Shown piece by piece: positions 25,159-34,771 of a stretch of DNA of 64,000 nt. Source of the stretch: Bordetella pseudohinzii (GTDB lineage: Bacteria > Pseudomonadota > Gammaproteobacteria > Burkholderiales > Burkholderiaceae_B); contig NZ_JHEP02000011.1 of NCBI RefSeq assembly GCF_000657795.2, positions 115,952 through 179,951 on the forward strand, read 5' to 3'. The stretch's first letter is position 1. Every line of letters starts with the position of its first letter. Position numbers and translations under genes: made by a program. The notes under the pieces were generated by a model, which was not told the DNA's origin, did no database searches, and was given only the letters and a program-made list of their open reading frames with translations.

Positions 25159-27135
25159 ATGTTCGGAAAACTCACTCTGGAGGCCGTTCCGTACCATGAA
25201 CCTATCGTCATGGTTACGCTGGCCGCTGTCGCCCTGGGAGGCATCGCGCTCCTGGGCGCGATCACCTACCTGGGCAAATGGAAGTACCTGTGGACCGAGT
25301 GGCTGACCACCGTGGACCACAAGCGCATCGGCGTGATGTACATCATCGTCGCCCTGATCATGCTGCTGCGCGGCTTCGCCGACGCCATCATGATGCGCAC
25401 CCAGCTGGCCGTCGCCTCGGGCGATTCGACCGGCTTCCTGCCGCCGCATCACTACGACCAGATCTTCACGGCCCACGGCGTCATCATGATCTTCTTCATG
25501 GCGATGCCCTTCATCACGGGCCTGATGAACCTCATCGTGCCGCTGCAGATCGGCGCGCGCGACGTGGCCTATCCCTTCCTGAACTCCCTGAGCTTCTGGC
25601 TGTTCGCCGCCGGCGTGGTCCTGATCATGCTGTCGCTGTTCGTGGGCGAATTCGCCGCGACCGGCTGGCTGGCCTATCCGCCGCTGTCGGGGCTGGACTA
25701 CAGCCCGAGCGTGGGGATGGACTACTACCTTTGGGCGCTGCAGATATCAGGCCTGGGCACAACGCTTAGCGGCATCAACTTCGTGGTCACCATCCTGCGC
25801 ATGCGCGCTCCCGGCATGGGCCTGATGAAGATGCCCGTGTTCACCTGGACCGCCCTGGTGACCAACATCCTGATCGTGGCCGCCTTCCCGGTGCTGGCCG
25901 CCACGCTCGCGCTGCTGACCGCCGACCGCTATCTCGGCACGCACTTCTTCACGAATGACGGCGGCGGCAACGTGATGATGTACGTGAACCTGATCTGGAT
26001 CTGGGGCCACCCCGAGGTCTACATCCTGATCCTGCCGTGCTTTGGCGCGTTCTCGGAAATCATCGCCACCTACTCGCGCAAGCCCCTGTTCGGCTACAAG
26101 TCCATGGTCTACGCGACGGCCGCCATCGGCGTGCTGTCCTTCCTGGTGTGGCTGCACCACTTCTTCACCATGGGCGCGGGGGCCAACGTCAACGCCTTCT
26201 TCGGCATCGCCACAATGATCATCTCCATCCCGACCGGGGTGAAGGTGTTCAACTGGCTGTTCACGATGTACAAGGGCCGCGTGGCGTTCACCACGCCCGT
26301 GCTCTGGACGGTCGGCTTCATGGTCACCTTCGTGATCGGCGGCATGACCGGCGTGCTGATGGCCATCCCGGCCGTGTCCTTCGTGCTGCACAACAGCCTG
26401 TTCCTGATCGCCCACTTCCACAACGTTATCATCGGCGGCGTGGTGTTCGGGTGTATCGCGGCGATGACCTACTGGTTCCCCAAGGCCTTCGGCTTCAAGC
26501 TGAACGAGCGCCTGGGCCGCTACTCCTTCTGGTGCTGGTTCATCGGTTTCTATCTTGCCTTCATGCCCCTGTACATCCTGGGCTTCAAGGGCATGACGCG
26601 CCGCCTGAACCACTACGACAACCCCGAGTGGCAGCCTTATCTGGTCGTTGCCCTGGTCGGCGCCTTCTTCATCGCCCTGGGCATCTGGTTCCTGCTGCAG
26701 CAAGTCGTGGTCTCCATCCGCGACCGCAAGCAGAACCTGGACCTGACCGGCGACCCCTGGAACGGCCGCACCCTGGAGTGGGCCACGTCCTCGCCCCCGC
26801 CGTTCTACAACTTCGCCCACGTGCCCCACGTCGACGAGCTCGACCAGCACTGGGAAGACAAGGAACGCGGCACCGCCTACAAGCAGCCCAAGAAGTACGA
26901 AGACATCCACATGCCGCGCAACACCGGCGCCGGCATCTATATCAGCGTCTTCGGCCTGATCATGTGCTTTGCCCTGATCTGGCATATCTGGTGGCTGGCC
27001 ATCGCCGGTCTGGCCGGCATGATCGGTTCCTTCATCGTCCGTGCCTACGACCGCGATGTGGACTACTACGTCCCCGCCGCCGAAGTCGAGCGCATCGAGA
27101 ACGAACACTACGCCAAACTGCAAAAGGCGGCCTGA
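25159..27135 (+). CDS. cyoB: Cytochrome bo3 ubiquinol oxidase subunit I
   Basis: 658 residues with about 15 membrane helices. It reduces O2 to water at a heme o3-CuB centre and pumps protons. The CuB ligands are His in WGHPEVY (cross-linked His-Tyr) and the pair in LHHFFTMG; heme ligands lie in HFHNVIIGG and near the N-terminus in FTAHGVIM. The ATG at 25159 is 3 bp after the cyoA stop; a TTG one codon earlier is possible. Confidence 0.97.
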   Translation: MFGKLTLEAVPYHEPIVMVTLAAVALGGIALLGAITYLGKWKYLWTEWLTTVDHKRIGVMYIIVALIMLLRGFADAIMMRTQLAVASGDSTGFLPPHHYDQIFTAHGVIMIFFMAMPFITGLMNLIVPLQIGARDVAYPFLNSLSFWLFAAGVVLIMLSLFVGEFAATGWLAYPPLSGLDYSPSVGMDYYLWALQISGLGTTLSGINFVVTILRMRAPGMGLMKMPVFTWTALVTNILIVAAFPVLAATLALLTADRYLGTHFFTNDGGGNVMMYVNLIWIWGHPEVYILILPCFGAFSEIIATYSRKPLFGYKSMVYATAAIGVLSFLVWLHHFFTMGAGANVNAFFGIATMIISIPTGVKVFNWLFTMYKGRVAFTTPVLWTVGFMVTFVIGGMTGVLMAIPAVSFVLHNSLFLIAHFHNVIIGGVVFGCIAAMTYWFPKAFGFKLNERLGRYSFWCWFIGFYLAFMPLYILGFKGMTRRLNHYDNPEWQPYLVVALVGAFFIALGIWFLLQQVVVSIRDRKQNLDLTGDPWNGRTLEWATSSPPPFYNFAHVPHVDELDQHWEDKERGTAYKQPKKYEDIHMPRNTGAGIYISVFGLIMCFALIWHIWWLAIAGLAGMIGSFIVRAYDRDVDYYVPAAEVERIENEHYAKLQKAA

Positions 27136-27141
27136 TCCACT

Positions 27142-27756
27142 ATGACTCACGCTGTAGCCACTCACTCTCACGATGCCCACCACGGGCATGAGCACCACGA
27201 CGATGGATCCAAGACCGTTTTCGGTTTCTGGGTCTATCTGATGAGCGATCTGCTCATCTTCTCGGTGCTGTTCGCCACCTTCGCCGTGCTGTCCAACGCG
27301 ACGGCCGGCGGCCCGCACGGGCGCGATCTGTTCGACCTGAACTTCGTTCTGGTCGAAACCATGCTGCTGCTGATCTCCAGCTTCACCTTCGGCGTGGCCA
27401 TGCTCAATATGTATGCGGGCAAGGCCAACAAGGTGATCGCCTGGCTGCTCATCACCTTCCTGTTCGGCGCCGGCTTCATCGCCATGGAGCTCTATGAGTT
27501 CCAGCACCTGATCCATGAAGGCGCGGGCCCGGGCCGCAGCGCCTATCTGTCGGCCTTCTTCTTCCTGGTCGGCACCCACGGGCTGCACGTCACCGCCGGT
27601 TTGCTGTGGATCATCATCATGGTCGACATGGTGCGCCGCCACGGCCTGGACGGCGTCAACAAGCGCCGCCTGGCTTGCCTGAGCCTGTTCTGGCACTTCC
27701 TGGACATCGTCTGGATCTGCGTCTTCACCTTCGTCTATCTCATGGGAGCCATCTGA
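27142..27756 (+). CDS. cyoC: Cytochrome bo3 ubiquinol oxidase subunit III
   Basis: 204 residues with five membrane helices. A His-rich N-terminus ([13 protein letters not shown]) precedes [18 protein letters not shown], characteristic of this subunit, and the conserved Glu in [17 protein letters not shown] is present. It stabilises subunit I in the inner membrane. It starts 6 bp after cyoB, and its stop overlaps the cyoD start. Confidence 0.95.
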   Translation: MTHAVATHSHDAHHGHEHHDDGSKTVFGFWVYLMSDLLIFSVLFATFAVLSNATAGGPHGRDLFDLNFVLVETMLLLISSFTFGVAMLNMYAGKANKVIAWLLITFLFGAGFIAMELYEFQHLIHEGAGPGRSAYLSAFFFLVGTHGLHVTAGLLWIIIMVDMVRRHGLDGVNKRRLACLSLFWHFLDIVWICVFTFVYLMGAI

Positions 27757-28091
27757 TGTCCGCTCATCACGACGTCGCCCACGCCGACCACGGCAGCCTG
27801 AAGTCCTATATCGTCGGCTTCATCCTGTCCATCATCCTGACCCTGGCCGCCTTCTGGCTGGTGATGGACGGCGGTTTCTCGCGCCCGCTCGTGCTGGGCG
27901 GCATCCTGGTGCTGTGCGTGGCGCAGCTCCTGGTGCAATTGGTGTTCTTCATGCATATGGGGGCCTCCAAGAGCCAGCGCGACAACCTGTCGGCCTTCCT
28001 GTTCACGGTCATGGTCATCGCCATCATCGTCGGCGGATCGGTCTGGGTGCTGCACAACATGAACGCCAACATGTTGCACCCCATGCCCTGA
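27756..28091 (+). CDS. cyoD: Cytochrome bo3 ubiquinol oxidase subunit IV
   Basis: 111 residues with three membrane helices, the normal length for CyoD. The segment SYIVGFILSIILTLAAFW near the N-terminus and QLVQLVFFMHMG in the middle are family features. It assists CuB incorporation and assembly of the oxidase. Its ATG overlaps the cyoC stop by one base. The operon ends here at a strong terminator; no cyoE (heme o synthase) follows. Confidence 0.94.
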   Translation: MSAHHDVAHADHGSLKSYIVGFILSIILTLAAFWLVMDGGFSRPLVLGGILVLCVAQLLVQLVFFMHMGASKSQRDNLSAFLFTVMVIAIIVGGSVWVLHNMNANMLHPMP

Positions 28092-28113
28092 GCCCATTAC
28101 GGCACAGACAACG

Positions 28114-28136
28114 CGGCGCCTTCGGGCGCCGTTTTT
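28114..28136 (+). terminator. Intrinsic terminator of cyoABCD
   Basis: CGGCGCC (28114-28120), a TTCG tetraloop and GGCGCCG (28125-28131) form a 7-bp GC-rich stem followed at once by five Ts. It starts 22 bp after the cyoD stop. Confidence 0.92.
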
Positions 28137-28251
28137 CTTGGCGGGCAGCGTTCCACCGATGGGACACTGAGGGCGGCGCCATCGGACTAGCGGGCCGTGA
28201 TGGGCCGGTCTATGCTGGCTGGATCACTTCCGGGGCCAACAGGAGTCCATC

Positions 28252-29124
28252 ATGACCGATCGCAAAACCGTGCTCGAGCGCCTCTCGGCGCCGTCGCCCC
28301 ACTGGGTGGGCAATGGCTTTCCGGTGCGCTCGCTGTTTTCCTATCCTTCGCAGGGCCGCAAGCTCAGCCCTTTTCTGCTGCTGGACTATGCGGGGCCGGC
28401 CCGTTTCCCGGGCGATGGCGCGCGGCGCGGCGTGGGCGAGCATCCTCATCGCGGCTTCGAGACCGTCACCATCGTCTACTCGGGCGAGGTCGCGCATCGC
28501 GACTCGACCGGCCAGGGCGGGGTGATCGGCCCGGGCGATGTGCAGTGGATGACCGCCGCCGGCGGCATCCTGCATGAGGAGTATCACTCGCCGGCCTTCA
28601 GCGCCCAGGGCGGCGAGCTGGAAATGGTGCAGCTCTGGGTCAACCTGCCCGCGGCCGCCAAGATGTCCGATCCGGGTTACCAGGCCATCGAGTCGACGCA
28701 GATCCCCCAGCTGACGCTGCCGCAGGGCACGCTGCGCGTCATCGCCGGCGACTATGAAGGCACAAGAGGGGCGGCCCGTACCCACACGCCGCTCAATGTC
28801 TGGGACCTGCGCCTGTCGGCCGGCGGCCGGCTGCGCCTGCCCCTGCCGCAAGGCCATCAGGCGGCCGTCGTGGTGCTGCGCGGCACCGTGCTGGTCAACG
28901 ATGAGGACGTCCTGCGCGACGCCCAGCTCGCCGTGTTGGGCGCGCCGGGCGAGGGCATAGACCTGGAGGCCAATAATGATGCCCTGGTGCTCATCCTGAG
29001 CGGCGAGCCCATCGATGAGCCCATCGTCGGGCATGGGCCTTTTGTGATGAACACGCGCGAGGAAATCCTGCAGGCCTTCCAGGACTTCGAGACCGGACGG
29101 TTTATCCGGGCAGCCGCGCGGTGA
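28252..29124 (+). CDS. Pirin-family protein
   Basis: 290 residues, a bicupin. The N-terminal cupin carries the metal ligands in EHPHRGFETVTIVYSGEVAHRD (His near 64 and 66, then His near 108 and Glu near 110 in ILHEEY). The C-terminal cupin is degenerate. Bacterial pirins have been described as quercetinases or as partners of metabolic enzymes; which applies here is unknown. The ATG follows CCATC with AGGAG about 9 bases upstream. The 3' end overlaps the convergent methyltransferase gene by 23 bp. Confidence 0.9.
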   Translation: MTDRKTVLERLSAPSPHWVGNGFPVRSLFSYPSQGRKLSPFLLLDYAGPARFPGDGARRGVGEHPHRGFETVTIVYSGEVAHRDSTGQGGVIGPGDVQWMTAAGGILHEEYHSPAFSAQGGELEMVQLWVNLPAAAKMSDPGYQAIESTQIPQLTLPQGTLRVIAGDYEGTRGAARTHTPLNVWDLRLSAGGRLRLPLPQGHQAAVVVLRGTVLVNDEDVLRDAQLAVLGAPGEGIDLEANNDALVLILSGEPIDEPIVGHGPFVMNTREEILQAFQDFETGRFIRAAAR

Positions 29125-29986
29125 CGGTGGGGAAGAGGGCGGCGGGGTCGTCATGGAAGGCGATCTCGCCCAGGCCCGCCGCCGCCAGCAGGGCGCGGGT
29201 CTCGTCATGGGTGCGCAGGCCCGTCCAGGCGGGCTGCAGCAGCCGCGTGAACAGTACCTGCTGCAGCATGAGGTCGGCCGGGTCCAGGATGTCCATGCGC
29301 CAGGGGGAATCCGGCCGCAGGGCCGGCGGCGGCGTCATGAAGCTGGAGACGAACAGGCCGCCGGGCTTGAGCATGCGCGCGCAGCGCCCATAGAGATCCC
29401 GCACCCGGCCATCGTCGGGCTCATAGATGGTCAGGCCGTGGCTCACGACGATGTCCGCGGCGATGTCCAGCCGGCAGTGCCAGGCGTCTTCGTGCCTGAG
29501 TTCGACGGTCAGCTTTTGCTGCTTGGCGCGGGCGGCGGCCGTGGCCAGGGCGCGCTGGTCCAGGTCGATGCCGACCAGGCGCACGCCGGGCGCTTCGGAA
29601 TAATCCAGGCAGAGCAGGTCGGTCAGCGTGCCGCAGGGCAGGCTGAGCAGCGTCATGCCGGGCCGCAGGGCCTGTTGCAGCTGGACGGTGAAGATGCCGA
29701 AGCGCGCCCGCGTGGCGACGGCGGCTGGCAGGCGTTCGAGCAGCAAGCGCTCGATGGCCTCGCCCGTGCCGGGGTGCTGGCCGACCACCACGTCGGTCCA
29801 GTGGGCGTCCAGGCCGCCGTGGGTGAGGAGAAAGTCGCCCAGATCGCTGTCGGCGACGGCGTGCAGCAGTTCGATCTGGCGGCTGACGGGCCAGCCGGGC
29901 AGGTCGCCCATGAGCGTGAGGCGGGCTTCGAGGTCGGCGGGCGGCCGGCGCTGGCCGTGGCTGAGATTCCGGGAGTCGTGGGGCAT
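29102..29986 (-). CDS. Class I SAM-dependent methyltransferase
   Basis: 294 residues. The SAM-binding loop is LLSLPCGTLTDLL (a variant of the GxGxG loop, with Cys-Gly), then the acidic end of strand 2 in LVGIDLDQRA, then motif IV in ADIVVSHGLTIY and MLKPGGLFVSSF. An N-terminal helical region of about 95 residues precedes the Rossmann core. The ATG at 29986 (MPHDSRN) is chosen; the frame upstream looks like noise. Substrate unknown. The 23-bp convergent overlap with the pirin gene is unusually long. Confidence 0.82.
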   Translation of the reverse strand: MPHDSRNLSHGQRRPPADLEARLTLMGDLPGWPVSRQIELLHAVADSDLGDFLLTHGGLDAHWTDVVVGQHPGTGEAIERLLLERLPAAVATRARFGIFTVQLQQALRPGMTLLSLPCGTLTDLLCLDYSEAPGVRLVGIDLDQRALATAAARAKQQKLTVELRHEDAWHCRLDIAADIVVSHGLTIYEPDDGRVRDLYGRCARMLKPGGLFVSSFMTPPPALRPDSPWRMDILDPADLMLQQVLFTRLLQPAWTGLRTHDETRALLAAAGLGEIAFHDDPAALFPTVTARLPG

Positions 29987-30319
29987 GGCGGATACGCTCG
30001 ATGAAATGGACTCACAAAATACTGGCCCGCCGGGTCTTGCAACAGGGGCGAAAGACTGATTCCGCGCGGCGGGGAGAGCCCGCCTCCCGCCAGCGAGGGA
30101 CGGATGAAAACTTATGTATACGAGAATTTCAAATATGACGGATGGGGCAATATCGCAGGGGCGCCGGCCCCATGACGCGACGGGCCGCGCCCGAGGCCAA
30201 AGCTGTAAAACTTCGTCAAAACAGGGCTCCGGAAGGGCCTCGGGGTTAAGCGCGGCGGGTGGCATGCCGTATTTCTTGGTACGCTTGCCTAGCCAACCAC
30301 TTCGCCGACCGATAACGTT
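29987..30319. other. 333-bp intergenic region
   Basis: The space between the methyltransferase start and the NlpD-like gene holds no recognised gene. Around 30100-30140 there is an AT-richer patch with one possible very short reading frame, listed separately. The rest is GC-rich with short imperfect inverted repeats. No clear promoter pair was found for the lipoprotein gene. Confidence 0.6.
30104..30175 (+). CDS. Possible 23-residue small open reading frame
   Basis: ATG at 30104 with a good Shine-Dalgarno sequence (GAGGGA, three bases before the ATG after CGG) and a TGA at 30173. The peptide is rich in aromatic residues (YVYENFKYDGWG), unlike a random GC-rich frame. No relative is recognised. 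It could be a small protein, a leader peptide or the remnant of a gene. Confidence 0.25.
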   Translation: MKTYVYENFKYDGWGNIAGAPAP

Positions 30320-31027
30320 TTGTCCAGAACTGCCCTATCCCTGTTCCTCCGTTTGCGCCTGATTGTCGTGCTGGGCTTGCTTGCCGTCCTGGCGGCTTGC
30401 GCATCGTCTTCCGGCGGCAAAGCGGCGCAGCCGGGGTTTCACAGGGTGGAGTCGGGCGAGACGCTCTACAGCATTGCGCGGCGCTACGACCAGAGCGTGG
30501 CCGATCTGGTGCGCTGGAACAAGCTGTCCAGCGCCAACCGGATCGACCGGGGGCAGCTGCTGCGGGTGGCTCCGCCAGGCGGCGCCGCCGTGGCCGCCGG
30601 CGGCGGCAAGCCCGCCCCGCGGGCCCAGGCGCCGGCTACGCCGCGCGGCGCGCCGGTGCGCGGCATCCGCCTCGTCTGGCCAGCCGAGGGCAAGCTGACG
30701 CGGGGCTATAACGGCTCTTCGTCCAATGGCCTGATCATCGCCAACGCGGCGGGCACGCCCGTGGTCGCGGCCGCCGACGGCACGGTCGCCTATGCCAGCA
30801 ATGGTCTGCGCGGCTACGGCAACCTGGTCATCGTGCGCCATGGCGCCACCTTCATCACCATCTATGCCCATAACCGCAAGCTGCTGGTCAAGCAGGGGCA
30901 GGGCGTCAAGCAGGGCCAGAAGATCGCCGAAATGGGCAATAGCGACGCCAGCGCCAACCAGCTGTACTTCGAGTTGCGGCGCGACGGCAAGCCGGTCGAT
31001 CCGACCGGCGTGCTGCCTTCGCGCTAG
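30320..31027 (+). CDS. NlpD-like lipoprotein: LysM plus degenerate LytM/M23 domain
   Basis: 235 residues. Lipobox VLAAC near residue 27, LysM peptidoglycan-binding domain at about 41-85 (FHRVESGETLYSIARRY), a Pro/Ala linker, then an M23-like fold from about 118. The Zn ligands of active LytM enzymes (H-x3-D and H-x-H) are not complete: the first motif is replaced around SSSNGLIIANA. It probably acts, like NlpD or EnvC, as an activator of cell-wall amidases in cell separation. The start is TTG at 30320; the Shine-Dalgarno is weak, so the start is uncertain. Confidence 0.85.
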   Translation: MSRTALSLFLRLRLIVVLGLLAVLAACASSSGGKAAQPGFHRVESGETLYSIARRYDQSVADLVRWNKLSSANRIDRGQLLRVAPPGGAAVAAGGGKPAPRAQAPATPRGAPVRGIRLVWPAEGKLTRGYNGSSSNGLIIANAAGTPVVAAADGTVAYASNGLRGYGNLVIVRHGATFITIYAHNRKLLVKQGQGVKQGQKIAEMGNSDASANQLYFELRRDGKPVDPTGVLPSR

Positions 31028-31032
31028 CGCGC

Positions 31033-31500
31033 TCAGAAGAGCAGCACGGCCGCCACGATCGCCACGCCCAGCGCCAGGTTGACCGCCACCCAGGCGCGCA
31101 CCCGGCCGGCGGCCAGGGCGCCTGCGGGCCAGTCCGCGCGTTCGACCGCGTCGTTCAGCCGCGTGAACAGGGCATAGCGCACATAGAAATAAATCACCGC
31201 CATGACCACGCCCAGGCCGGCCATGAGATGCCAGCCCGCCGGGATGCGCAGGCTGCCGCCCGTGGACCGCACCTGGGAGGCCACCTCGGCTAGCATCCAG
31301 GCGCCGCTGGCCAGGGCGATCAGGATGGCGGCCAGCGTGGCGCCCAGAAAGCGCGCCAGCAGGCCGCGCAGGGTGCGCAGTCTTTCGGGCGGCGGCAGGG
31401 CGGCCAGGGCCGGACGCACGAAGAACAGCGTATAGGCCATGCCGCCGAGCCAGAAAATGATGGCCAGCAGATGCAGCAGTTTCACCAGGTTGTAGACCAT
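31033..31500 (-). CDS. CopD-like integral membrane protein
   Basis: 155 residues with four predicted membrane helices. The first helix contains KLLHLLAIIFWLGGMAY, where the conserved His and the WLGG turn resemble the CopD/DUF2269-type cytochrome b561-like membrane family. Conserved His also occur in GWHLMAGLG. A role in copper handling or in electron transfer is possible but not shown. It ends 5 bp after the convergent lipoprotein gene ends. Confidence 0.72.
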   Translation of the reverse strand: MVYNLVKLLHLLAIIFWLGGMAYTLFFVRPALAALPPPERLRTLRGLLARFLGATLAAILIALASGAWMLAEVASQVRSTGGSLRIPAGWHLMAGLGVVMAVIYFYVRYALFTRLNDAVERADWPAGALAAGRVRAWVAVNLALGVAIVAAVLLF

Positions 31501-31634
31501 CGTCTTGCCTCGGGCCGCAGGAAAGTCCTCATCATACCGGCGCTGGCGCAGCGCTCGTGAATTCGTCTTAAACTTGCCCTCAGGAGGCGGGGCATTCGCC
31601 CGGCCGTTTCAGGGATTTCTTCAGGATTTGTTTC

Positions 31635-32117
31635 ATGCCGAGTTTTGACGTGGTTTCCGAGGTCGACAAGCACGAACTGACCAATGCGGTGGACCAGGCC
31701 AACCGGGAGTTGTCCACCCGTTTCGATTTCAAGGGCTCGAACGCCAAATTCGAGCTGGAAGGCTATGTCGTCACCCAGGTCGCCGGCAGCGCCTTCCAGC
31801 TCAAGCAGATGCTGGACATCCTGCGCGGCCGCCTGTCGGCGCGCGGCATCGACGTGCGCTGCCTGGAAGAAGACAGCCCGCTGGAAAATCTGGGCGGCGC
31901 GCGCCAGAAGATCACCGTCAAGCAGGGCATCGAGCAGGCCACCGCCAAGAAGCTGGTGGCCGCCATCAAGGCCAGCAAGATCAAGGTCGAAAGCCAGATC
32001 AATGGCGACAAGCTGCGCATCACGGGCAAGAAGCGCGACGACCTGCAGGCCGTCATGCAGCTGCTGCGCAAGACCGACGTGGATCTGCCCCTGCAGTTCG
32101 ACAATTTCCGCGACTAG
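31635..32117 (+). CDS. yajQ: YajQ-family nucleotide-binding protein
   Basis: 160 residues, a near-textbook YajQ: start PSFDVVSEVDKHEL, RFDFKGS near residue 30, KITVKQGIEQATAKKL in the middle and LPLQFDNFRD at the C-terminus. Members bind nucleotides, and in some species cyclic di-GMP, acting as effectors in regulation. It is a stand-alone gene; AGGATTTG precedes the ATG. Its stop overlaps that of the convergent urtE by 4 bp. Confidence 0.95.
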   Translation: MPSFDVVSEVDKHELTNAVDQANRELSTRFDFKGSNAKFELEGYVVTQVAGSAFQLKQMLDILRGRLSARGIDVRCLEEDSPLENLGGARQKITVKQGIEQATAKKLVAAIKASKIKVESQINGDKLRITGKKRDDLQAVMQLLRKTDVDLPLQFDNFRD

Positions 32118-32812
32118 ACCGCCAGGTGCCGCCGCACGTGCTCGCCGTCGATCTCGGCGCGCGCGCCGGCGGCCACGATTTCGCCGCGCGACATGACGAC
32201 GAATTGATCGGCCAGTTCGCGCGCGAAGTCGAAGTACTGCTCGCACAGCAGGATGGCCATGTCGCCGCGCTGGCGAAGCAGGTGGATGACCCGGCCGATG
32301 TCCTTGATGATGGACGGCTGTATCCCCTCGGTGGGCTCGTCGAAAATAATGACCCGGGGCTCGGCCAGCAGGGCGCGGGCGATGGCCAGCTGCTGTTGCT
32401 GCCCGCCCGAGAGATCGCCGCCGCGGCGGCCGAGCATGCTCTTGAGCACCGGAAATAGCTCGAACACCTCGCCCTTGATGCGGCGCGCCCGTCCCGCGGG
32501 CAGGCTGGCCATGCCCATGAGCAGATTTTCCTCGACGGTGAGCCGCGCGAAGATGTCGCGTCCCTGGGGCACATAGGCCATGCCCAGGGCCGCCCGCTGG
32601 TGAGGCGGCAGGCGGGTGATGTCCCGGCCCTCCAGCTCGATGCCGCCGCGCGCCACCGGCAGCACGCCCATCAGGCATTTGAGCAATGTGGTCTTGCCCA
32701 CGCCGTTGCGTCCCAGCAGGGCCATGCATTCGCCCGGCGCCAGCGACAGCGAGATGCCGCGCAGCGTGTGGCTGCCGCCATAGTATTGATGGATGTTCTT
32801 GATATCGAGCAT
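32114..32812 (-). CDS. urtE: Urea ABC transporter ATP-binding subunit UrtE
   Basis: 232 residues, LivF type. Walker A GRNGVGKTT near residue 34, signature LSGGQQQQLAIAR, Walker B VIIFDEPTEGIQPSI. The start MLDIKNIHQYYGGSHTLRG is typical of UrtE. Last gene of the urtABCDE operon; it starts 1 bp after the urtD stop. It hydrolyses ATP to drive urea uptake. Confidence 0.95.
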   Translation of the reverse strand: MLDIKNIHQYYGGSHTLRGISLSLAPGECMALLGRNGVGKTTLLKCLMGVLPVARGGIELEGRDITRLPPHQRAALGMAYVPQGRDIFARLTVEENLLMGMASLPAGRARRIKGEVFELFPVLKSMLGRRGGDLSGGQQQQLAIARALLAEPRVIIFDEPTEGIQPSIIKDIGRVIHLLRQRGDMAILLCEQYFDFARELADQFVVMSRGEIVAAGARAEIDGEHVRRHLAV

Positions 32813-32813
32813 G

Positions 32814-33638
32814 TCAGCGTCCCAGGTAGACCTCGATCACGCGCGGGTCCTGCTGCACCTGCTGCATCGGGCCTTCGGCCAGCACCGACCCTTCGTGCAG
32901 CACCGTCACCTTGCCCTGGCCGGCGATCTGCGCGACGAAATCCATATCGTGTTCGACCACCATGAGCGAATGCTTGCCGCGCAAGGTGTTGAGCAATTCG
33001 CCGGTGCGCTCGGTCTCGGCATCCGTCATGCCGGCGACCGGTTCGTCCAGCAGCAACAGGCGCGGCTCCTGCATGAGCAGCATGCCGATCTCCAGCCATT
33101 GTTTCTGTCCGTGCGACAGCAGGCCCGCCTGGCGCGCGGCTTGTCCGCCCAGGCCGATCAGGTCCAGGGTGGCGGCGATACGGTCGGTCTGTTCGCGGTC
33201 GAGCCGGGCCCGCAGGATGGGCCAGACGCGCTTGTCCGTCTTCATGGCCAGCTCCAGGTTCTCGAATACGCTGTGTTGCTCGAACACCGTGGGCCGCTGG
33301 AATTTGCGGCCGATGCCGGCATCGGCGATCCGCGCCTCCGACAGCGTGCTGAGATCGATGTTCTGGCCGAAGAAGGCCGTGCCCGAGGTGGGCCGCGTCT
33401 TGCCGGTGATGACGTCCATCATCGTGGTCTTGCCCGCGCCGTTGGGGCCGATGATGCAGCGCAGCTCGCCCACGCCGATGTCCAGGGTCAGGCCGTTGAG
33501 CGCCTTGAAGCCGTCGAAGCTGACCGTGATGTCGTCCAGGTAGAGGATGGCGCCATGCGCGGTATCGACTTCGCGCGGGTTGATGCGGCCATAGCTGGCC
33601 TGGCCGCCGGAGCCGCCTTGCAGATCGTTGTCGGTCAT
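32814..33638 (-). CDS. urtD: Urea ABC transporter ATP-binding subunit UrtD
   Basis: 274 residues, LivG type. Walker A GPNGAGKTT near residue 61, signature LSHGQKQWLEIGMLL, characteristic of UrtD (HGQKQWLEI), and Walker B LLLLDEPVAGMTD. The ATG at 33638 (MTDNDLQGG) overlaps the urtC stop by 4 bp; an upstream in-frame extension lies inside urtC and is not used. Confidence 0.95.
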   Translation of the reverse strand: MTDNDLQGGSGGQASYGRINPREVDTAHGAILYLDDITVSFDGFKALNGLTLDIGVGELRCIIGPNGAGKTTMMDVITGKTRPTSGTAFFGQNIDLSTLSEARIADAGIGRKFQRPTVFEQHSVFENLELAMKTDKRVWPILRARLDREQTDRIAATLDLIGLGGQAARQAGLLSHGQKQWLEIGMLLMQEPRLLLLDEPVAGMTDAETERTGELLNTLRGKHSLMVVEHDMDFVAQIAGQGKVTVLHEGSVLAEGPMQQVQQDPRVIEVYLGR

Positions 33639-34771
33639 GTGGGCCGTCCGCGTTGGAGTAGGCGCCGCGCCAGGCCGACCAGGCCCTGCGGCAAGAACAG
33701 CGTGACCAGCACGAAGATCAGGCCCAGCGCATAGAGCCAGAATTCCGGGAACACGCTGGTGAACCAGGTCTTCAGGCCGTTGATGGCGCCGGCGCCGACG
33801 ATGGGCCCGATCAGCGTGCCGCGTCCGCCCGTGGCCACCCAGATGACCATCTCGATGGAATTCTCGGTGGACATCTCGCCGGGATTGATGATGCCGACCT
33901 GGGGCACATAGAGGGCGCCGGCGATGCCGCACATCACGGCCGACAGCGTCCAGACGAAGAGCTTGAAGCCCAGCGGCTCATAGCCCAGAAAGCGCAGCCT
34001 GGCCTCGCCGTCGCGCACGGCGGTAAGCACCCGGCCCAGCCGCGACTGGGTGACCGCGCGCGCCAGCAGCAGGCAGCCGCCCAACGCGGCCAGGGTGATC
34101 CAGTACAGGGCGGCGCGGGTGCCGGGCGCGGTGATGTCGTAGCCCAGGATGCGCTTGAAATCGGTAAAGCCGTTGTTGCCGCCAAAGCCCGTGTCATTGC
34201 GGAAAAAGAGCAGCATGGCCGCATAGCTCAGGGCCTGGGTGATGATGGAGAAGTACACCCCCTTGATGCGCGAACGGAAGGCGAAGTAGCCGAAGACGAA
34301 AGCCAGCGCGCCGGGCACGAGCAGCACCAGCAGCCAGGCATACCAGGCATGATCGGTATAGGCCCAGTACCAGGGGTAGTCCTTCCAGTTCAGGAATACC
34401 ATGAAGTCCGGCAGCTCGCTCTGGTAGACGCCGTCGCGGCCGATGGCCCGCATGAGATACATGCCGTGGGCGTAGCCGCCCAGCGCGAAGAACAGGCCGT
34501 GGCCCAGCGACAGGATGCCCGCATAGCCCCAGACCAGGTCCAGGGCCAGCGCGGCCAGGGCATAGCACATGAATTTGCCCAGCAGGGCCACGGCATAGGC
34601 CGAGACATGCAGGGGATGGCCTGGGGCGAACCAGAGATTCAGCGCCGGCAGCAGGGCCAGGACCAGGGCGGCCGCGGCCAGGCCCATCCAGGCGCGCGGC
34701 GAAAACAGACGCCGGCGCGCGCCGTCAAGCGCGGCGGGCGGCAAGGGCAGGGTCAGCGAGGCGGGCTTCAT
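33635..34771 (-). CDS. urtC: Urea ABC transporter permease UrtC
   Basis: 378 residues, LivM type with about nine membrane helices. Family features: ALDLVWGYAGILSLGHGLFFALGGYAHGMYLM near residue 80-110 and GGRGTLIGPIVGAGAIN near the C-terminus. It overlaps urtB by 4 bp and urtD by 4 bp. With UrtB it forms the urea channel in the inner membrane. Confidence 0.95.
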   Translation of the reverse strand: MKPASLTLPLPPAALDGARRRLFSPRAWMGLAAAALVLALLPALNLWFAPGHPLHVSAYAVALLGKFMCYALAALALDLVWGYAGILSLGHGLFFALGGYAHGMYLMRAIGRDGVYQSELPDFMVFLNWKDYPWYWAYTDHAWYAWLLVLLVPGALAFVFGYFAFRSRIKGVYFSIITQALSYAAMLLFFRNDTGFGGNNGFTDFKRILGYDITAPGTRAALYWITLAALGGCLLLARAVTQSRLGRVLTAVRDGEARLRFLGYEPLGFKLFVWTLSAVMCGIAGALYVPQVGIINPGEMSTENSIEMVIWVATGGRGTLIGPIVGAGAINGLKTWFTSVFPEFWLYALGLIFVLVTLFLPQGLVGLARRLLQRGRPT

